Assembly: GCF_001307275.1 (NCBI RefSeq)
Contig: NZ_CP012831.1
Span: 1,302,001-1,366,000, forward strand
Source: Pseudomonas fluorescens
GTDB taxonomy: Bacteria > Pseudomonadota > Gammaproteobacteria > Pseudomonadales > Pseudomonadaceae
Length of the DNA stretch: 64,000 nucleotides
Direction: 5' to 3'
Below are positions 1 to 11,498 of the stretch, in pieces. Each line of letters starts with the position of its first letter. The first letter of the stretch is position 1. The position numbers were made by a program, and so were the translations under genes. The notes beneath the pieces are model-generated. The model was not told where the DNA came from. It saw only the letters and a list, made by a program, of their open reading frames with translations, and searched no databases.

Positions 1-1545
1 AAGGAAATCGGTGACATCGAGCGAATCCTCGCCCGTATCGGCCTGCGCAACGCCCGTCCCCGTGACCTGGCGCGCCTGCGCGATGCCCTCGGCGCCTTGC
101 CCGAGCTGCAAGTGGCGATGACCGACCTCGAAGCGCCGCACCTGCAACAACTGGCGCGCACCACCAGCACCTACCCGGAACTGGCCGCGCTGCTGGAAAA
201 AGCCATTATCGACAACCCACCGGCGGTGATCCGCGACGGTGGCGTGCTGAAAACCGGCTACGACGCCGAACTCGACGAGTTGCAAGCGCTGAGCGAAAAC
301 GCCGGTCAGTTCCTGATCGACCTCGAAGCCCGGGAAAAAGCCCGCACCGGCCTGGCTAACCTCAAGGTCGGCTACAACCGCATCCACGGCTACTTCATCG
401 AGCTGCCGAGCAAGCAGGCCGAGCAAGCCCCCGCCGATTATGTTCGCCGCCAGACCCTCAAGGGCGCCGAGCGTTTCATCACCCCGGAACTCAAGGCGTT
501 CGAAGACAAGGCGCTGTCCGCCAAGAGCCGCGCCCTGGCCCGGGAAAAGATGCTCTACGAAGCATTGCTCGAGGACCTGATCAGCCAATTGCCCCCCTTG
601 CAGGACACCGCCGGCGCCTTGGCGGAACTGGACGTGCTGAGCAACCTGGCCGAACGTGCGCTGAACCTGGACCTGAATTGCCCGCGCTTCGTCAGCGAGC
701 CGTGCATGCGCATCAGCCAGGGTCGTCACCCGGTGGTCGAGCAGGTCCTGACCACGCCGTTCGTGGCCAACGACCTGAGCCTGGACGACAACACCCGCAT
801 GCTGGTGATCACCGGTCCGAACATGGGCGGTAAATCGACCTACATGCGCCAGACCGCGTTGATCGTGCTGCTGGCCCACATCGGCAGTTTCGTCCCGGCG
901 GCCAGTTGCGAATTGTCCCTGGTGGACCGGATTTTCACCCGGATCGGTTCCAGCGACGACCTGGCCGGTGGGCGTTCGACCTTCATGGTAGAGATGAGCG
1001 AAACCGCGAATATCCTGCACAACGCCACCGAACGCAGCCTGGTGCTGATGGACGAAGTCGGACGTGGCACCAGTACCTTTGACGGCTTGTCCCTGGCCTG
1101 GGCAGCAGCCGAACGCCTCGCGCACCTGCGGGCCTACACGTTGTTCGCCACTCACTACTTCGAACTCACCGTATTGCCGGAAAGCCAGCCGCTGGTGGCC
1201 AACGTGCACCTCAACGCCACCGAGCACAACGAGCGTATCGTGTTCCTGCACCATGTGCTGCCCGGCCCGGCCAGCCAGAGCTACGGCCTGGCAGTGGCGC
1301 AATTGGCCGGCGTGCCGAGCGAAGTGATCAGTCGGGCCCGTGAGCACCTGAGCCGCCTGGAAACCACCAGCCTGCCCCACGAAGCGCCACGCCTGACCAA
1401 GGGCAAACCGGCCGCACCGCAGCAAAGCGATCTGTTCGCCAGCCTGCCACATCCGGTGCTCGACGAGCTGGCCAAACTCGATCTGGACGACCTGAGCCCA
1501 CGCCGGGCGCTCGATTTACTCTATACATTGAAGACACGGATCTAA
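1..1545 (+). CDS. mutS: DNA mismatch repair protein MutS (3' part)
   Basis: MutS recognises base mismatches and small loops after replication and recruits MutL. The reading frame is open from base 1, so this is the C-terminal 514 residues of a protein usually about 860 long; the N-terminal mismatch-binding part lies outside the window. What remains covers the end of the core/lever domain, the clamp and the ATPase. The Walker A motif GPNMGGKST lies near nt 815-840, Walker B ([13 protein letters not shown]) near nt 1040-1075, and the ATHYFEL switch histidine near nt 1150. The C-terminus has the usual short dimerisation tail. fdxA follows on the same strand with its own promoter-like sequence. 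Family identity is certain. Confidence 0.97.
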   Translation, partial: KEIGDIERILARIGLRNARPRDLARLRDALGALPELQVAMTDLEAPHLQQLARTTSTYPELAALLEKAIIDNPPAVIRDGGVLKTGYDAELDELQALSENAGQFLIDLEAREKARTGLANLKVGYNRIHGYFIELPSKQAEQAPADYVRRQTLKGAERFITPELKAFEDKALSAKSRALAREKMLYEALLEDLISQLPPLQDTAGALAELDVLSNLAERALNLDLNCPRFVSEPCMRISQGRHPVVEQVLTTPFVANDLSLDDNTRMLVITGPNMGGKSTYMRQTALIVLLAHIGSFVPAASCELSLVDRIFTRIGSSDDLAGGRSTFMVEMSETANILHNATERSLVLMDEVGRGTSTFDGLSLAWAAAERLAHLRAYTLFATHYFELTVLPESQPLVANVHLNATEHNERIVFLHHVLPGPASQSYGLAVAQLAGVPSEVISRAREHLSRLETTSLPHEAPRLTKGKPAAPQQSDLFASLPHPVLDELAKLDLDDLSPRRALDLLYTLKTRI

Positions 1546-1564
1546 CGCACAGGCTTTCAAGCTG

Positions 1565-1571
1565 TTAGAAT
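1565..1571 (+). promoter_or_regulatory. Extended -10 promoter element for fdxA
   Basis: TGTTAGAAT is an extended -10 (TGn plus a TANAAT hexamer) just after the mutS stop. No convincing -35 was found, as is common for extended -10 promoters. The same TGTTAGAATC string precedes map. The predicted transcript start is near 1578. Confidence 0.5.
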
Positions 1572-1578
1572 CTCGCGC

Positions 1579-1632
1579 GGTTTGGGATGCTGCGGGCTTT
1601 TAGCCTGGTTCGCAGACTATCGCTCCCAAACC
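1579..1632 (+). promoter_or_regulatory. Structured 5' leader hairpin of fdxA mRNA
   Basis: A perfect 9-bp inverted repeat, GGTTTGGGA (1579-1587) with TCCCAAACC (1624-1632), encloses inner pairs CTGCG/CGCAG and GGCT/AGCC. It starts almost exactly where the -10 element predicts transcription to start, so the mRNA would begin in a stable stem. It lacks a T-tract, so it does not look like a mutS terminator. Function is not known to me; mRNA protection or regulation are both possible. Confidence 0.45.
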
Positions 1633-1687
1633 TTGCGAGCCCACCGTGAAGGGTCTTCGCTGCCGCCGCCTGAGGAGAGAATTAGAA

Positions 1688-2011
1688 ATGACCTTCGTCG
1701 TCACCGACAACTGCATCAAGTGCAAGTACACCGATTGTGTAGAAGTCTGTCCGGTGGACTGCTTCTACGAAGGCCCGAACTTCCTGGTCATTCACCCGGA
1801 CGAGTGCATCGACTGCGCCCTGTGTGAACCGGAATGCCCGGCGAACGCCATCTTTTCGGAAGACGAAGTGCCGGCCGGCATGGAGAACTTCATCGAGCTG
1901 AACGCCGAACTGGCGGACATCTGGCCGAACATCACCGAGAAGAAAGACGCTCTGCCCGACGCCGAAGAGTGGGATGGCAAGACTGGCAAGATCGCAGACC
2001 TGGAACGCTGA
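1688..2011 (+). CDS. fdxA: 7Fe ferredoxin FdxA
   Basis: A 107-residue soluble ferredoxin carrying one [3Fe-4S] and one [4Fe-4S] cluster, an electron carrier in the cytoplasm. The N-terminal half holds the cysteine pattern of the family: C-I-K-C, then the [11 protein letters not shown] segment, then [12 protein letters not shown]. The ATG at 1688 is chosen because the protein then starts MTFVVTDNC as in known FdxA proteins and a GAGGAGA ribosome-binding site sits about 10 bases upstream; an upstream in-frame start at 1646 would add 14 unlikely residues. The C-terminal half is an acidic helical tail usual for this family. It is monocistronic, with a promoter-like element, a leader hairpin and a terminator of its own. 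Confidence 0.95.
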   Translation: MTFVVTDNCIKCKYTDCVEVCPVDCFYEGPNFLVIHPDECIDCALCEPECPANAIFSEDEVPAGMENFIELNAELADIWPNITEKKDALPDAEEWDGKTGKIADLER

Positions 2012-2028
2012 TTACCCATCGTTCGATG

Positions 2029-2052
2029 AAAAGGCCCCTTGCGGGCCTTTTT
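2029..2052 (+). terminator. Rho-independent terminator of fdxA
   Basis: Stem AAAGGCCC / GGGCCTTT with a short loop followed by a run of T, 18 bases after the fdxA stop. Confidence 0.85.
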
Positions 2053-2082
2053 GCTTTTCCGGATTCAAGAAATCGCAGGCAA

Positions 2083-2213
2083 AAAAAAGGGGCGGTTTGA
2101 CCCGCCCACATTTTTTCCCTAATCCCTTTAATCCTATTCATCGTCCTGATGAATCGCGTCCTGCGATGTCCTTCCTTCCCATCATCCTTGACGGGTGTGT
2201 CTGTCCGTCGACA
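2083..2213 (-). ncRNA. rsmZ: RsmZ small regulatory RNA
   Basis: RsmZ sequesters RsmA/RsmE-type CsrA proteins and so relieves translational repression under the GacS/GacA system. On the minus strand the transcript would begin TGTCGACGGACAGAC, which closes on itself and exposes GGA in a loop. Further GGA motifs follow in loops or linkers (AAGGATG, GAAGGAAGGAC, GCAGGACGC, TCAGGACGA, TAGGATT). It ends in a strong terminator, GGGCGG / CCGCCC followed by eight T. Length about 130 nt, position between rpoS and fdxA, and sequence match the RsmZ RNAs known from fluorescent pseudomonads. A TAATAT -10 box sits about 10 bases upstream of the 5' end. Confidence 0.93.
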
Positions 2214-2385
2214 CAGGACTGATATTAGTATTTTCCCAGGCGAGTGCAACGCGGCTGATACAGGTGGCTTGTTCTGTCACGCCACATTCACAAAATAAAA
2301 GTCCTTATAAATCATATAAGTACAGAAAAATCACGACGCTTATAGCTGTCTGTCCCGCCAACGAGAAACCGATCGCTTACGCAAC

Positions 2386-2403
2386 ACTAGGCAAAGGCTT
2401 ACA
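2386..2403 (-). promoter_or_regulatory. Candidate GacA upstream activating sequence of rsmZ
   Basis: On the minus strand TGTAAGCCTTTGCCTAGT matches the left half (TGTAAG) of the GacA-box consensus TGTAAG-N6-CTTACA exactly and the right half in 3 of 6 positions. It lies about 185 bases upstream of the RsmZ start, the distance reported for this class of promoter. Confidence 0.55.
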
Positions 2404-2455
2404 AGTCGAACCTACAAATAGAGCGGCCCTGGAAAAACATCCCTTCGGAAACGGA

Positions 2456-2481
2456 AAAGCCCCGAACCAGTCGGGGCTTTT
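2456..2481 (-). terminator. Rho-independent terminator of rpoS
   Basis: A 9-bp perfect stem (AAAAGCCCC / GGGGCTTTT) with a 9-base loop lies 20 bases downstream of the rpoS stop on the minus strand. Confidence 0.85.
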
Positions 2482-2501
2482 CTTGCTGCGCTGCACTCGG
2501 G

Positions 2502-3509
2502 TTATTGAAACAGCGACTCACTCGACAGGCCATTCTTCTCCAGGATCTCCCGGAGACGCTTGAGGCCTTCCACCTGGATCTGCCTGACCCGTTCACGGGT
2601 CAAACCAATCTCCAGGCCTACATCTTCAAGGGTGCTGCTTTCATGCCCCCGCAAGCCGAAGCGGCGGATCACCACTTCCCGTTGCTTGTCGGTCAGCTCC
2701 GAAAGCCACTGGTCGATGCTCTGGGACAGGTCATCGTCCTGCAACAGCTCGCATGGATCGGTAGGTCGATCATCGGTGAGGGTGTCCAGCAAGGTTTTAT
2801 CCGAGTCCGGCCCCAGGGAAACGTCCACCGAGGAGACCCGCTCGTTGAGCCCAAGCATGCGCTTGACCTCACCCACCGGTTTTTCCAGCAGGTTGGCGAT
2901 TTCCTCGGGTGACGGTTCATGGTCGAGTTTCTGGGTCAACTCGCGGGCGGCCCGCAGGTAGACGTTCAGTTCCTTGACCACATGAATCGGCAACCGGATC
3001 GTCCGGGTCTGATTCATGATCGCCCGTTCGATGGTCTGGCGGATCCACCAGGTCGCGTAGGTCGAGAAGCGGAAGCCGCGCTCGGGGTCGAATTTCTCGA
3101 CGGCGCGAATCAGGCCCAGGTTGCCCTCTTCGATCAGGTCCAGCAGCGAAAGCCCACGATTGACGTAGCGTCGGGCGATTTTCACCACCAGGCGCAAGTT
3201 GCTTTCAATCATGCGTTTTCGACCGGCCGGGTCGCCACTTTGCGACAGCCGCGCAAAATGAACTTCTTCCTCGGGGGAGAGCAGTGGCGAGAAACCGATT
3301 TCATTGAGGTACAACTGGGTGGCGTCGAGCGCCCGCGTGTAATCGATGTACTTATGTTGTTTAAGTGAAGCGGAGTGTCTGGATTTGGCACGAACGGAAG
3401 GTGGAGTCGCCCCTTCATCATTCGACATCGAATCCATAGCGATGCCGGTCTCCATAAGGAGAACCTCATCGTCGATGTCAAACTCCGGCACTTCTTTACT
3501 GAGAGCCAT
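2502..3509 (-). CDS. rpoS: RNA polymerase sigma factor RpoS
   Basis: Stationary-phase and general stress sigma factor, 335 residues, the usual Pseudomonas length. Region 1.2 is near residues 55-90, region 2 (core binding and -10 recognition, with [16 protein letters not shown] and the [11 protein letters not shown] segment) near 103-170, region 3 follows, and region 4 ends with a helix-turn-helix in [20 protein letters not shown] near 290-315. The start has an AAAGGA ribosome-binding site about 8 bases upstream. nlpD lies 106 bases upstream; in other pseudomonads the main rpoS promoter lies inside nlpD, which I infer here too. It is followed by its own terminator, then by rsmZ on the same strand. 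Confidence 0.98.
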   Translation of the reverse strand: MALSKEVPEFDIDDEVLLMETGIAMDSMSNDEGATPPSVRAKSRHSASLKQHKYIDYTRALDATQLYLNEIGFSPLLSPEEEVHFARLSQSGDPAGRKRMIESNLRLVVKIARRYVNRGLSLLDLIEEGNLGLIRAVEKFDPERGFRFSTYATWWIRQTIERAIMNQTRTIRLPIHVVKELNVYLRAARELTQKLDHEPSPEEIANLLEKPVGEVKRMLGLNERVSSVDVSLGPDSDKTLLDTLTDDRPTDPCELLQDDDLSQSIDQWLSELTDKQREVVIRRFGLRGHESSTLEDVGLEIGLTRERVRQIQVEGLKRLREILEKNGLSSESLFQ

Positions 3510-3615
3510 TGTTATAGTCCTTTGGTGAGTTCGACCTCAAGCTCAAGCGACGCCTTTATCCTTGGCAACGCTGGAGCCTGTTCCCTCTACGTGACGGAAC
3601 AGGCTGACAATCAAA

Positions 3616-4461
3616 TCAACGACGTGGCAGGAATTGCAGCGGATCGACTGGTTTACCTTGTCGGCGAATCTCAAAGTGCAGTTTCACCCGGTCCGTTCCC
3701 GTTGATCCCATTTCGGCAATTGTCTGTCCGACCTTGACCTGCTGCCCCTCCCGAACCAACAGCCTGCGGTTGTGACCGTAGGCACTGACGTAGGTATCGC
3801 TGTGTTTGATGATCACGAGTTCGCCGTAGCCCCTCAAACCACTCCCGGCGTACACAACCGTGCCATCAGACGCGGCTAAAACAGGCTGTCCCAAATCCCC
3901 GGCGATATCAATTCCTTTATTCAAACTACCGTTTGAAGAGAATTTTCCAATGAGAACGCCATTAGAAGGCCATCCCCAGCCAGTCGGGGCGGGACCCGCA
4001 GGAGGCATCGGAGCAGGGGCTGGTTTGCTCGCGACGGACGGTATTACCGCTGTCCCAGACCCCGCCGGCCGGCGAATGACCGTGGTTTTGCTCGACGACG
4101 AAGCCGTCGAACCGGACTGTGTCACCACTGCGGTAGGCGTTGAACCGCTACGGCCATCGAAGCGAATCGTCTGACCGGGGTGAATCGTATAAGGCGCAGG
4201 AATGTTGTTGCGTGCCGCGAGGGCCTTGTAGTCCCAGCCGTAGCGAAAAGCGATGGAAAACAGCGTATCGCCGCGACGGACTACATATTGGCCGGTCGTT
4301 ACCGTAGGACGTTGAGGTGTTGCGCTGTTGCGATCGACAACCCGGACATTGCTCGACGGCGTACTGGAACAACCGACCAGCAAAGTGCTCAAGACAAGGC
4401 CAGTCACCAGGCGCTGAAAGCTCGTGATACCCATACGCTGCGCAATGACTGTGAGACTCAC
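3616..4461 (-). CDS. nlpD: Murein hydrolase activator lipoprotein NlpD
   Basis: Outer-membrane lipoprotein with a peptidoglycan-binding LysM domain and a LytM (M23) domain, which activates cell-wall amidases at division. The chosen GTG start gives 281 residues with a signal peptide ending in the lipobox LVGC (lipidated Cys31); an AAGGGAG ribosome-binding site precedes it, while the longer open frame up to 4524 would bury the signal peptide. LysM spans about residues 59-102, a proline- and serine-rich linker follows, and the LytM domain covers about 175-275. The first zinc histidine is Asn (NKGIDIAG) and the final motif is KLHFE rather than HLHFE, so the domain should be catalytically inactive, as in E. 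coli NlpD. Confidence 0.95.
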   Translation of the reverse strand: MSLTVIAQRMGITSFQRLVTGLVLSTLLVGCSSTPSSNVRVVDRNSATPQRPTVTTGQYVVRRGDTLFSIAFRYGWDYKALAARNNIPAPYTIHPGQTIRFDGRSGSTPTAVVTQSGSTASSSSKTTVIRRPAGSGTAVIPSVASKPAPAPMPPAGPAPTGWGWPSNGVLIGKFSSNGSLNKGIDIAGDLGQPVLAASDGTVVYAGSGLRGYGELVIIKHSDTYVSAYGHNRRLLVREGQQVKVGQTIAEMGSTGTDRVKLHFEIRRQGKPVDPLQFLPRR

Positions 4462-4496
4462 CCGCCGCTCCCTTTGTGGTGGCTGAAAAATTGGAG

Positions 4497-4514
4497 GCTG
4501 CCTGTCCAGGCAGC
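4497..4514 (-). terminator. Terminator-like hairpin upstream of nlpD
   Basis: A perfect 7-bp stem GCTGCCT / AGGCAGC with a 4-base loop, followed on the minus strand by CTCC and then AATTTTTC. It lies between pcm and nlpD, directly ahead of the nlpD ribosome-binding site, so it may end or attenuate transcripts from the surE-pcm operon. Confidence 0.5.
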
Positions 4515-4672
4515 GTTCATACAAATATAGCTGGCAACCACTGCGCCTCTATTAATGAAGCGCAACGCGCCGCCGCACACGTTTGCTCGACGCCATTGGG
4601 CTCTGTTCAGCGAATCGGTGCCGCTGTAAGACACAGGCGTGGCCACGGAATTCAGCGCCTGTTTATAAATGC

Positions 4673-6086
<1,414 letters not shown>

Positions 6087-6099
<13 letters not shown>

Positions 6100-7145
6100 G
6101 GGCTGTCCGTCTGCCCCACCGGCACCAGATCGACGAGTTCGCGCACCAAGACAGTGGCGAAACATCCGGCCGGCAGGACGAATTCCAATTGCAGAATGTC
6201 AGGCTGGGGATAATGCCACGACAGCCCGCCAATGGGCAGTCGCAGGATGCGACGTTCGTGACTCATTCCCGCGTTTATCAACCAGTCCCGCAGATCGGCC
6301 TCGCCCTCGGCGATGGCCTGTTCCAACTCAAAGGTCGCACCGGCGGCAGGCGATGGTCCCTCGCCCCACTGCGGCCCGGTCGGATGCAGATCGAGGATCG
6401 CCAGGCGTGGATCGCTGCATTCAGCCTCACCGGCCGGGAAAAAACTGCGGCTGTCAGTGAAGGCCAGCAAGTCGCCGACCTGCGCTTGTTGCCAGGTGCC
6501 ATCGGCGACCCGCGCCGCCAGCACCCGGTTGAACAGGAAACTGCGGGCGGTGGACAACAGTCGCGAGCGTACATTGCGCTGTTCCGGCAAGGCCTTGCGC
6601 GCCGCCCAGGCACGGGCGTCGGCGACATTACCGCCGTCATGGCCGAAGCGCTGGGCGCCGAAATAATTGGGGATACCCTGGCGCATGATCTGTTGCAGCC
6701 GCGCCTCGATGGCGGCCACGTCCCCCTTGAACTGGGTCAGGCGCAGGGTGAAGCCATTGGCCGAGTGCGCGCCGCGTTGCAGCTTGCGCCTGTGACGTGC
6801 GGTCTTGAGGATCTTCAGCGTGTCGTTCTGCGCCGCCGACAGGTCGGGATCGGCCTTGCCCGGCAGTTGGACGCTGAACCACTGGCGGGTCAGGGCCTGG
6901 CGATCCTTGAGCCCGGCGTAGCTGACGGTGCGCAACGGCACGCCGGCGGCCTTGGCGATGCGCCGGGCGGCCTCTTCAGTGTTCAGGCCGCGCTTTTCCA
7001 CCCAGATCCACAAATGCTCGCCATCGCCCGTCAACGGGATATCGAGCACTTCGTCGACCTGGAAATCTTCAGCGGTGGCCTTGAGGACCGCGCTGCCCAG
7101 CGATGGGCCATAGGCACGCGGCCCCAACAGTTCCAGTTCGGTCAT
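6087..7145 (-). CDS. truD: tRNA pseudouridine(13) synthase TruD
   Basis: Isomerises uridine 13 of tRNA-Glu to pseudouridine. 352 residues, family length. The catalytic aspartate is in YAGLKDRQA (Asp81), in the position characteristic of TruD. The insert domain typical of the family occupies the middle of the protein. Its start overlaps the ispF stop by 4 bases (ATGA), and its 3' end overlaps surE, so ispF-truD-surE-pcm are packed into one transcription unit. Confidence 0.96.
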
Positions 7146-7615
7146 GGGCGCAGCAACAAGGCAACGGAATGGACGGCAATGCCTTCTTCGCGCCCGACGA
7201 AACCAAGCTTCTCGGTGGTGGTGGCTTTCACGTTCACTTGGTCCAACTCAACTTGAAGATCCTCGGCGATCAACTGGCGCATCGCTTCGATGTGCGGAGC
7301 CATTTTGGGGGCCTGGGCAACGATGGTGTTATCGACATTGCCGACTTTCCAGCCCTTGGCATGGATCAGCGAGACCACATGGCGCAGCAGCACGCGGCTG
7401 TCGGCGCCTTTGAATTGCGGGTCGGTGTCGGGGAAGTGCTTGCCGATGTCACCCAGCGCCGCGGCGCCGAGCAAGGCATCGCTCAAGGCATGCAGCAGGA
7501 CATCACCGTCAGAATGCGCGAGCAGCCCGAAGCCGTGTGCGATCCGCACGCCGCCCAGAGTAATGAAGTCGCCTTCAGCGAAACGGTGAACATCGTAGCC
7601 GTGGCCAATACGCAT
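7142..7615 (-). CDS. ispF: 2-C-methyl-D-erythritol 2,4-cyclodiphosphate synthase
   Basis: Fifth step of the non-mevalonate (MEP) isoprenoid pathway. 157 residues. Zinc ligands are Asp8 and His10 (GYDVHRF) and His42 (LLHAL), and the [10 protein letters not shown] motif follows. The start is ATG at 7615 with the usual [11 protein letters not shown]-terminus, but the bases just before it are the T-run of the fghA terminator, so there is no good Shine-Dalgarno sequence. Two other MEP genes, ispD and dxr, are in this window; in many gammaproteobacteria ispD and ispF adjoin, but here the formaldehyde genes lie between them. Confidence 0.97.
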   Translation of the reverse strand: MRIGHGYDVHRFAEGDFITLGGVRIAHGFGLLAHSDGDVLLHALSDALLGAAALGDIGKHFPDTDPQFKGADSRVLLRHVVSLIHAKGWKVGNVDNTIVAQAPKMAPHIEAMRQLIAEDLQVELDQVNVKATTTEKLGFVGREEGIAVHSVALLLRP

Positions 7616-7645
7616 AAAAAAACGCCCCGATTTTTGTCAGGGCGT
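7616..7645 (-). terminator. Terminator after fghA, abutting the ispF start
   Basis: On the minus strand an ACGCCCTGA stem pairs with TCGGGGCGT around an A-rich loop and ends in seven T that run straight into the ispF ATG. It should end fghA transcripts but also occupies the ispF translation initiation region. Confidence 0.75.
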
Positions 7646-7658
7646 GATTCTACCTGCA

Positions 7659-8504
7659 TTAGGCGTTTAGAGCGCGCGCATGATGCTGCAAGTGGTCGTC
7701 AATGAAGCTGGCGATGAAGAAGTAGCTGTGGTCGTAGCCCGGTTGCAGGCGCAACTCCAACGGATGGCCGGCGGACTTGGCCGCCTGTTGCAAGGCTTCG
7801 GGCTTGAGCTGGTTGGCCAGGAAATCATCGCGATCGCCCTGGTCCACCAGCAATGGCAGCTTCTCCTGCGCCTCGGCAATCAATGCACAGGCATCCCATT
7901 CCCGCCATTTCGAGCGGTCTTCTCCCAAGTAACGGGAGAACGCCTTCTGGCCCCAAGGGCAATCCATTGGATTGTTGATCGGCGAAAAAGCCGACACCGA
8001 ACGGTAAAGCCCCGGGTTGCGCAAGGCGCAGACCAGCGCACCGTGGCCGCCCATGGAGTGGCCGCTGATGCCGCGTTTGTCCGAAGCCGGGAAATGCGCT
8101 TCGACCAGCGCCGGCAATTCCTGCACCACGTAGTCATGCATCCGATAGTGCCGCGCCCACGGATCCTGCGTGGCGTTCAGATAAAAGCCCGCCCCCAGGC
8201 CGAAGTCCCAGGCATTGTCCGGATCGCCCGGCACGTCGGCACCACGAGGACTGGTGTCCGGCGCGACGATGATCAGGCCCAGCTCGGCAGCCATGCGCTG
8301 GGCGCCGGCCTTTTGCATGAAGTTCTCGTCGGTGCAGGTCAGCCCGGACAACCAATACAGCACCGGCAACTTGCCGCCCTGCTCGGCTTGCGGTGGCAGG
8401 TACACGGCAAACACCATGTCACAACCCAGCACGTCGGAACGGTGCCGGTAGCGCTTGTGCCAGCCGCCGAAGCTTTTCTGACAGGAAATGTTTTCCAGAC
8501 TCAT
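7659..8504 (-). CDS. fghA: S-formylglutathione hydrolase
   Basis: Hydrolyses S-formylglutathione to formate and glutathione, the second step in glutathione-dependent formaldehyde detoxification. 281 residues, esterase D family alpha/beta hydrolase. The nucleophile is in [12 protein letters not shown] (Ser about 150), and the histidine of the triad is in PGYDHSYFF near residue 258. It lies 8 bases downstream of adhC, which makes the substrate, so the two form an operon; a terminator follows. Confidence 0.96.
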   Translation of the reverse strand: MSLENISCQKSFGGWHKRYRHRSDVLGCDMVFAVYLPPQAEQGGKLPVLYWLSGLTCTDENFMQKAGAQRMAAELGLIIVAPDTSPRGADVPGDPDNAWDFGLGAGFYLNATQDPWARHYRMHDYVVQELPALVEAHFPASDKRGISGHSMGGHGALVCALRNPGLYRSVSAFSPINNPMDCPWGQKAFSRYLGEDRSKWREWDACALIAEAQEKLPLLVDQGDRDDFLANQLKPEALQQAAKSAGHPLELRLQPGYDHSYFFIASFIDDHLQHHARALNA

Positions 8505-8512
8505 GACCGACC

Positions 8513-9706
<1,194 letters not shown>

Positions 9707-9732
9707 TTATTGCTGTACAGGGATAATCCTCC

Positions 9733-10629
9733 ATGTCCGATAACCGCTGGGAAGGCATCGACGAATTCGTGGCCGTGGCCGAATGCAGCCAATTCACCGC
9801 CGCGGCCGAGCGTCTCGGGGTTTCGTCCTCCCATATCAGTCGACAAATCGTACGGCTCGAAGAGCGTCTACAGACACGCTTGCTCTACCGCAGCACCCGC
9901 CGGGTGACCCTGACCGAAGCCGGACAAACTTTTTTGCAGCATTGCCAGCGCCTGCAGGATGGACGCGAAGAAGCACTGCGAGCCGTCGGCGACCTGACCA
10001 GTGAACCCAAGGGCATGCTCCGCATGACCTGTGCCGTGGCCTATGGCGAACGGTTTATCGTGCCACTGGTGACGCGGTTCATGGGGCTCTACCCACAGTT
10101 GCGGGTCGACGTCGAGCTGAGCAATCGCCCGCTGGACCTGGTGCATGAGAGCCTGGACCTGGCGATTCGCCTGGGGCGCTTGCAGGACTCCCGCCTGGTC
10201 GCCACGCGCCTGGCGCCCCGGCGCATGTACGTGTGCGCCTCACCCTCTTACCTGGAACGCTATGGCCGGCCCCACAGCGTGTCGGAACTGAGCCGCCACA
10301 ATTGCCTGATCGGCAGCTCCGACATCTGGCAACTGGAGCAGAACGGGCGGGAATTTTCCCAACGGGTGCAGGGAAACTGGCGCTGCAACAGTGGGCAAGC
10401 GGTGCTCGATGCGGCGTTGCAAGGGGTGGGGTTGTGTCAGTTGCCGGATTATTACGTGCTGGAGCATCTGCACAGTGGTGCGTTGATCTCGCTGTTGGAA
10501 GCCCATCAGCCGCCGAATACGGCGGTGTGGGCGTTGTATCCACAGCAGCGGCATCTGTCGCCGAAGGTGCGCAAGTTGGTGGAGTATTTGAAGGAGGGGT
10601 TGGCGCAGCGGCCGGAGTATCGGGGATGA
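9733..10629 (+). CDS. gfnR: LysR-type regulator, probable GfnR
   Basis: A 298-residue LysR-type transcriptional regulator: winged helix-turn-helix over residues 1-65 (FTAAAERLGVSSSHISRQIV) and a periplasmic-binding-fold effector domain from about 90 to 290. It starts 107 bases from adhC and is divergent, the normal layout of a LysR gene and its target. PAO1 has a LysR gene named gfnR (regulator of glutathione-dependent formaldehyde neutralisation) at the same place, so I assign the name by position. The 9626-9732 gap contains AT-rich, promoter-like sequence but no operator I can define. The effector is not visible from sequence. Confidence 0.8.
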   Translation: MSDNRWEGIDEFVAVAECSQFTAAAERLGVSSSHISRQIVRLEERLQTRLLYRSTRRVTLTEAGQTFLQHCQRLQDGREEALRAVGDLTSEPKGMLRMTCAVAYGERFIVPLVTRFMGLYPQLRVDVELSNRPLDLVHESLDLAIRLGRLQDSRLVATRLAPRRMYVCASPSYLERYGRPHSVSELSRHNCLIGSSDIWQLEQNGREFSQRVQGNWRCNSGQAVLDAALQGVGLCQLPDYYVLEHLHSGALISLLEAHQPPNTAVWALYPQQRHLSPKVRKLVEYLKEGLAQRPEYRG

Positions 10630-10660
10630 CAGTGAATTTTATGTTGCCTGAACGATTGCT

Positions 10661-10744
10661 ATCGCGAGCAAGCTCGCTCCCACAGGGGTTTATCGTCGAA
10701 TGATGGGCACCGGTCCCCATTGTGGGAGCGAGCTTGCTCGCGAT
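10661..10744. repeat. REP pair (family A), head to head
   Basis: ATCGCGAGCAAGCTCGCTCC-type copy at 10661-10684 and its inverse at 10721-10744, forming a BIME between convergent gfnR and ispD. Confidence 0.9.
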
Positions 10745-10790
10745 GGCGCCGGCCCAGATGCTGAAGATCTAACGAGGGGACAGGTCCCGC

Positions 10791-11498
10791 TCAATGCCGA
10801 TTCGCCCAACGCTGGCGCAACCACTCCAGGTCTTCCGGCCGGGTGACCTTGATGTTATCCGAACGCCCCTCGATCAGCCGAGGCGCCTGCCCTGCCCATT
10901 CCATGGCGGATGCTTCGTCGGTAATCACCGCATCCGCCACCAGGCTGTTGGCCAGGGCTCGGTGCAAGGCACCGAGGCGGAACATCTGCGGCGTGTAGGC
11001 TTGCCAGATCACGCTGCGATCAACGGTTTCCAGCACGCGGCCATGCTTGTCGACGCGCTTGAGAGTGTCGCGCGCCGGAACGGCCAGCAGGCCGCCGACC
11101 GGGTCGTTCGCCAACTCGCTGAGCAGTGTGTCCAGGTCGGCCCGAGCCAGGTTGGGCCGGGCAGCGTCGTGCACCAGCACCCAATCGTGGTCGTCGGCGC
11201 CCTGCCCGTGCAGATGCAGCAAGGCATTGAGCACCGAATCCGAACGTTGCTCGCCACCGTCGACACGCTGGATACGTGTGTCGCTGGCGCAGGCCAGGGT
11301 CGGCCAGTAAGGATCATCGTGTGCAAGGCTGACCACCACACCCTTGACGGTGGGATGGTCGAGGAAACAGCCGAGGCTGTGTTCGAGAATTGTGCGTCCG
11401 CCCAGTTGCAGGTATTGCTTGGGACGGTCGGCGGCCATCCGGGCGCCAACGCCCGCGGCAGGAATCACGGCCCAGAAGGCCGGCAAACGCATACTCAT
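10791..11498 (-). CDS. ispD: 2-C-methyl-D-erythritol 4-phosphate cytidylyltransferase
   Basis: Third step of the MEP isoprenoid pathway: transfers CMP from CTP to methylerythritol phosphate. 235 residues. The nucleotide-binding loop PAAGVGARMAADRPKQY is at about 13-29, and the DAARPN motif (LVHDAARPN) near 108. The start overlaps the ftsB stop by 4 bases (ATGA), so it is the last gene of eno-ftsB-ispD. A REP pair lies downstream. Confidence 0.96.
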   Translation of the reverse strand: MSMRLPAFWAVIPAAGVGARMAADRPKQYLQLGGRTILEHSLGCFLDHPTVKGVVVSLAHDDPYWPTLACASDTRIQRVDGGEQRSDSVLNALLHLHGQGADDHDWVLVHDAARPNLARADLDTLLSELANDPVGGLLAVPARDTLKRVDKHGRVLETVDRSVIWQAYTPQMFRLGALHRALANSLVADAVITDEASAMEWAGQAPRLIEGRSDNIKVTRPEDLEWLRQRWANRH

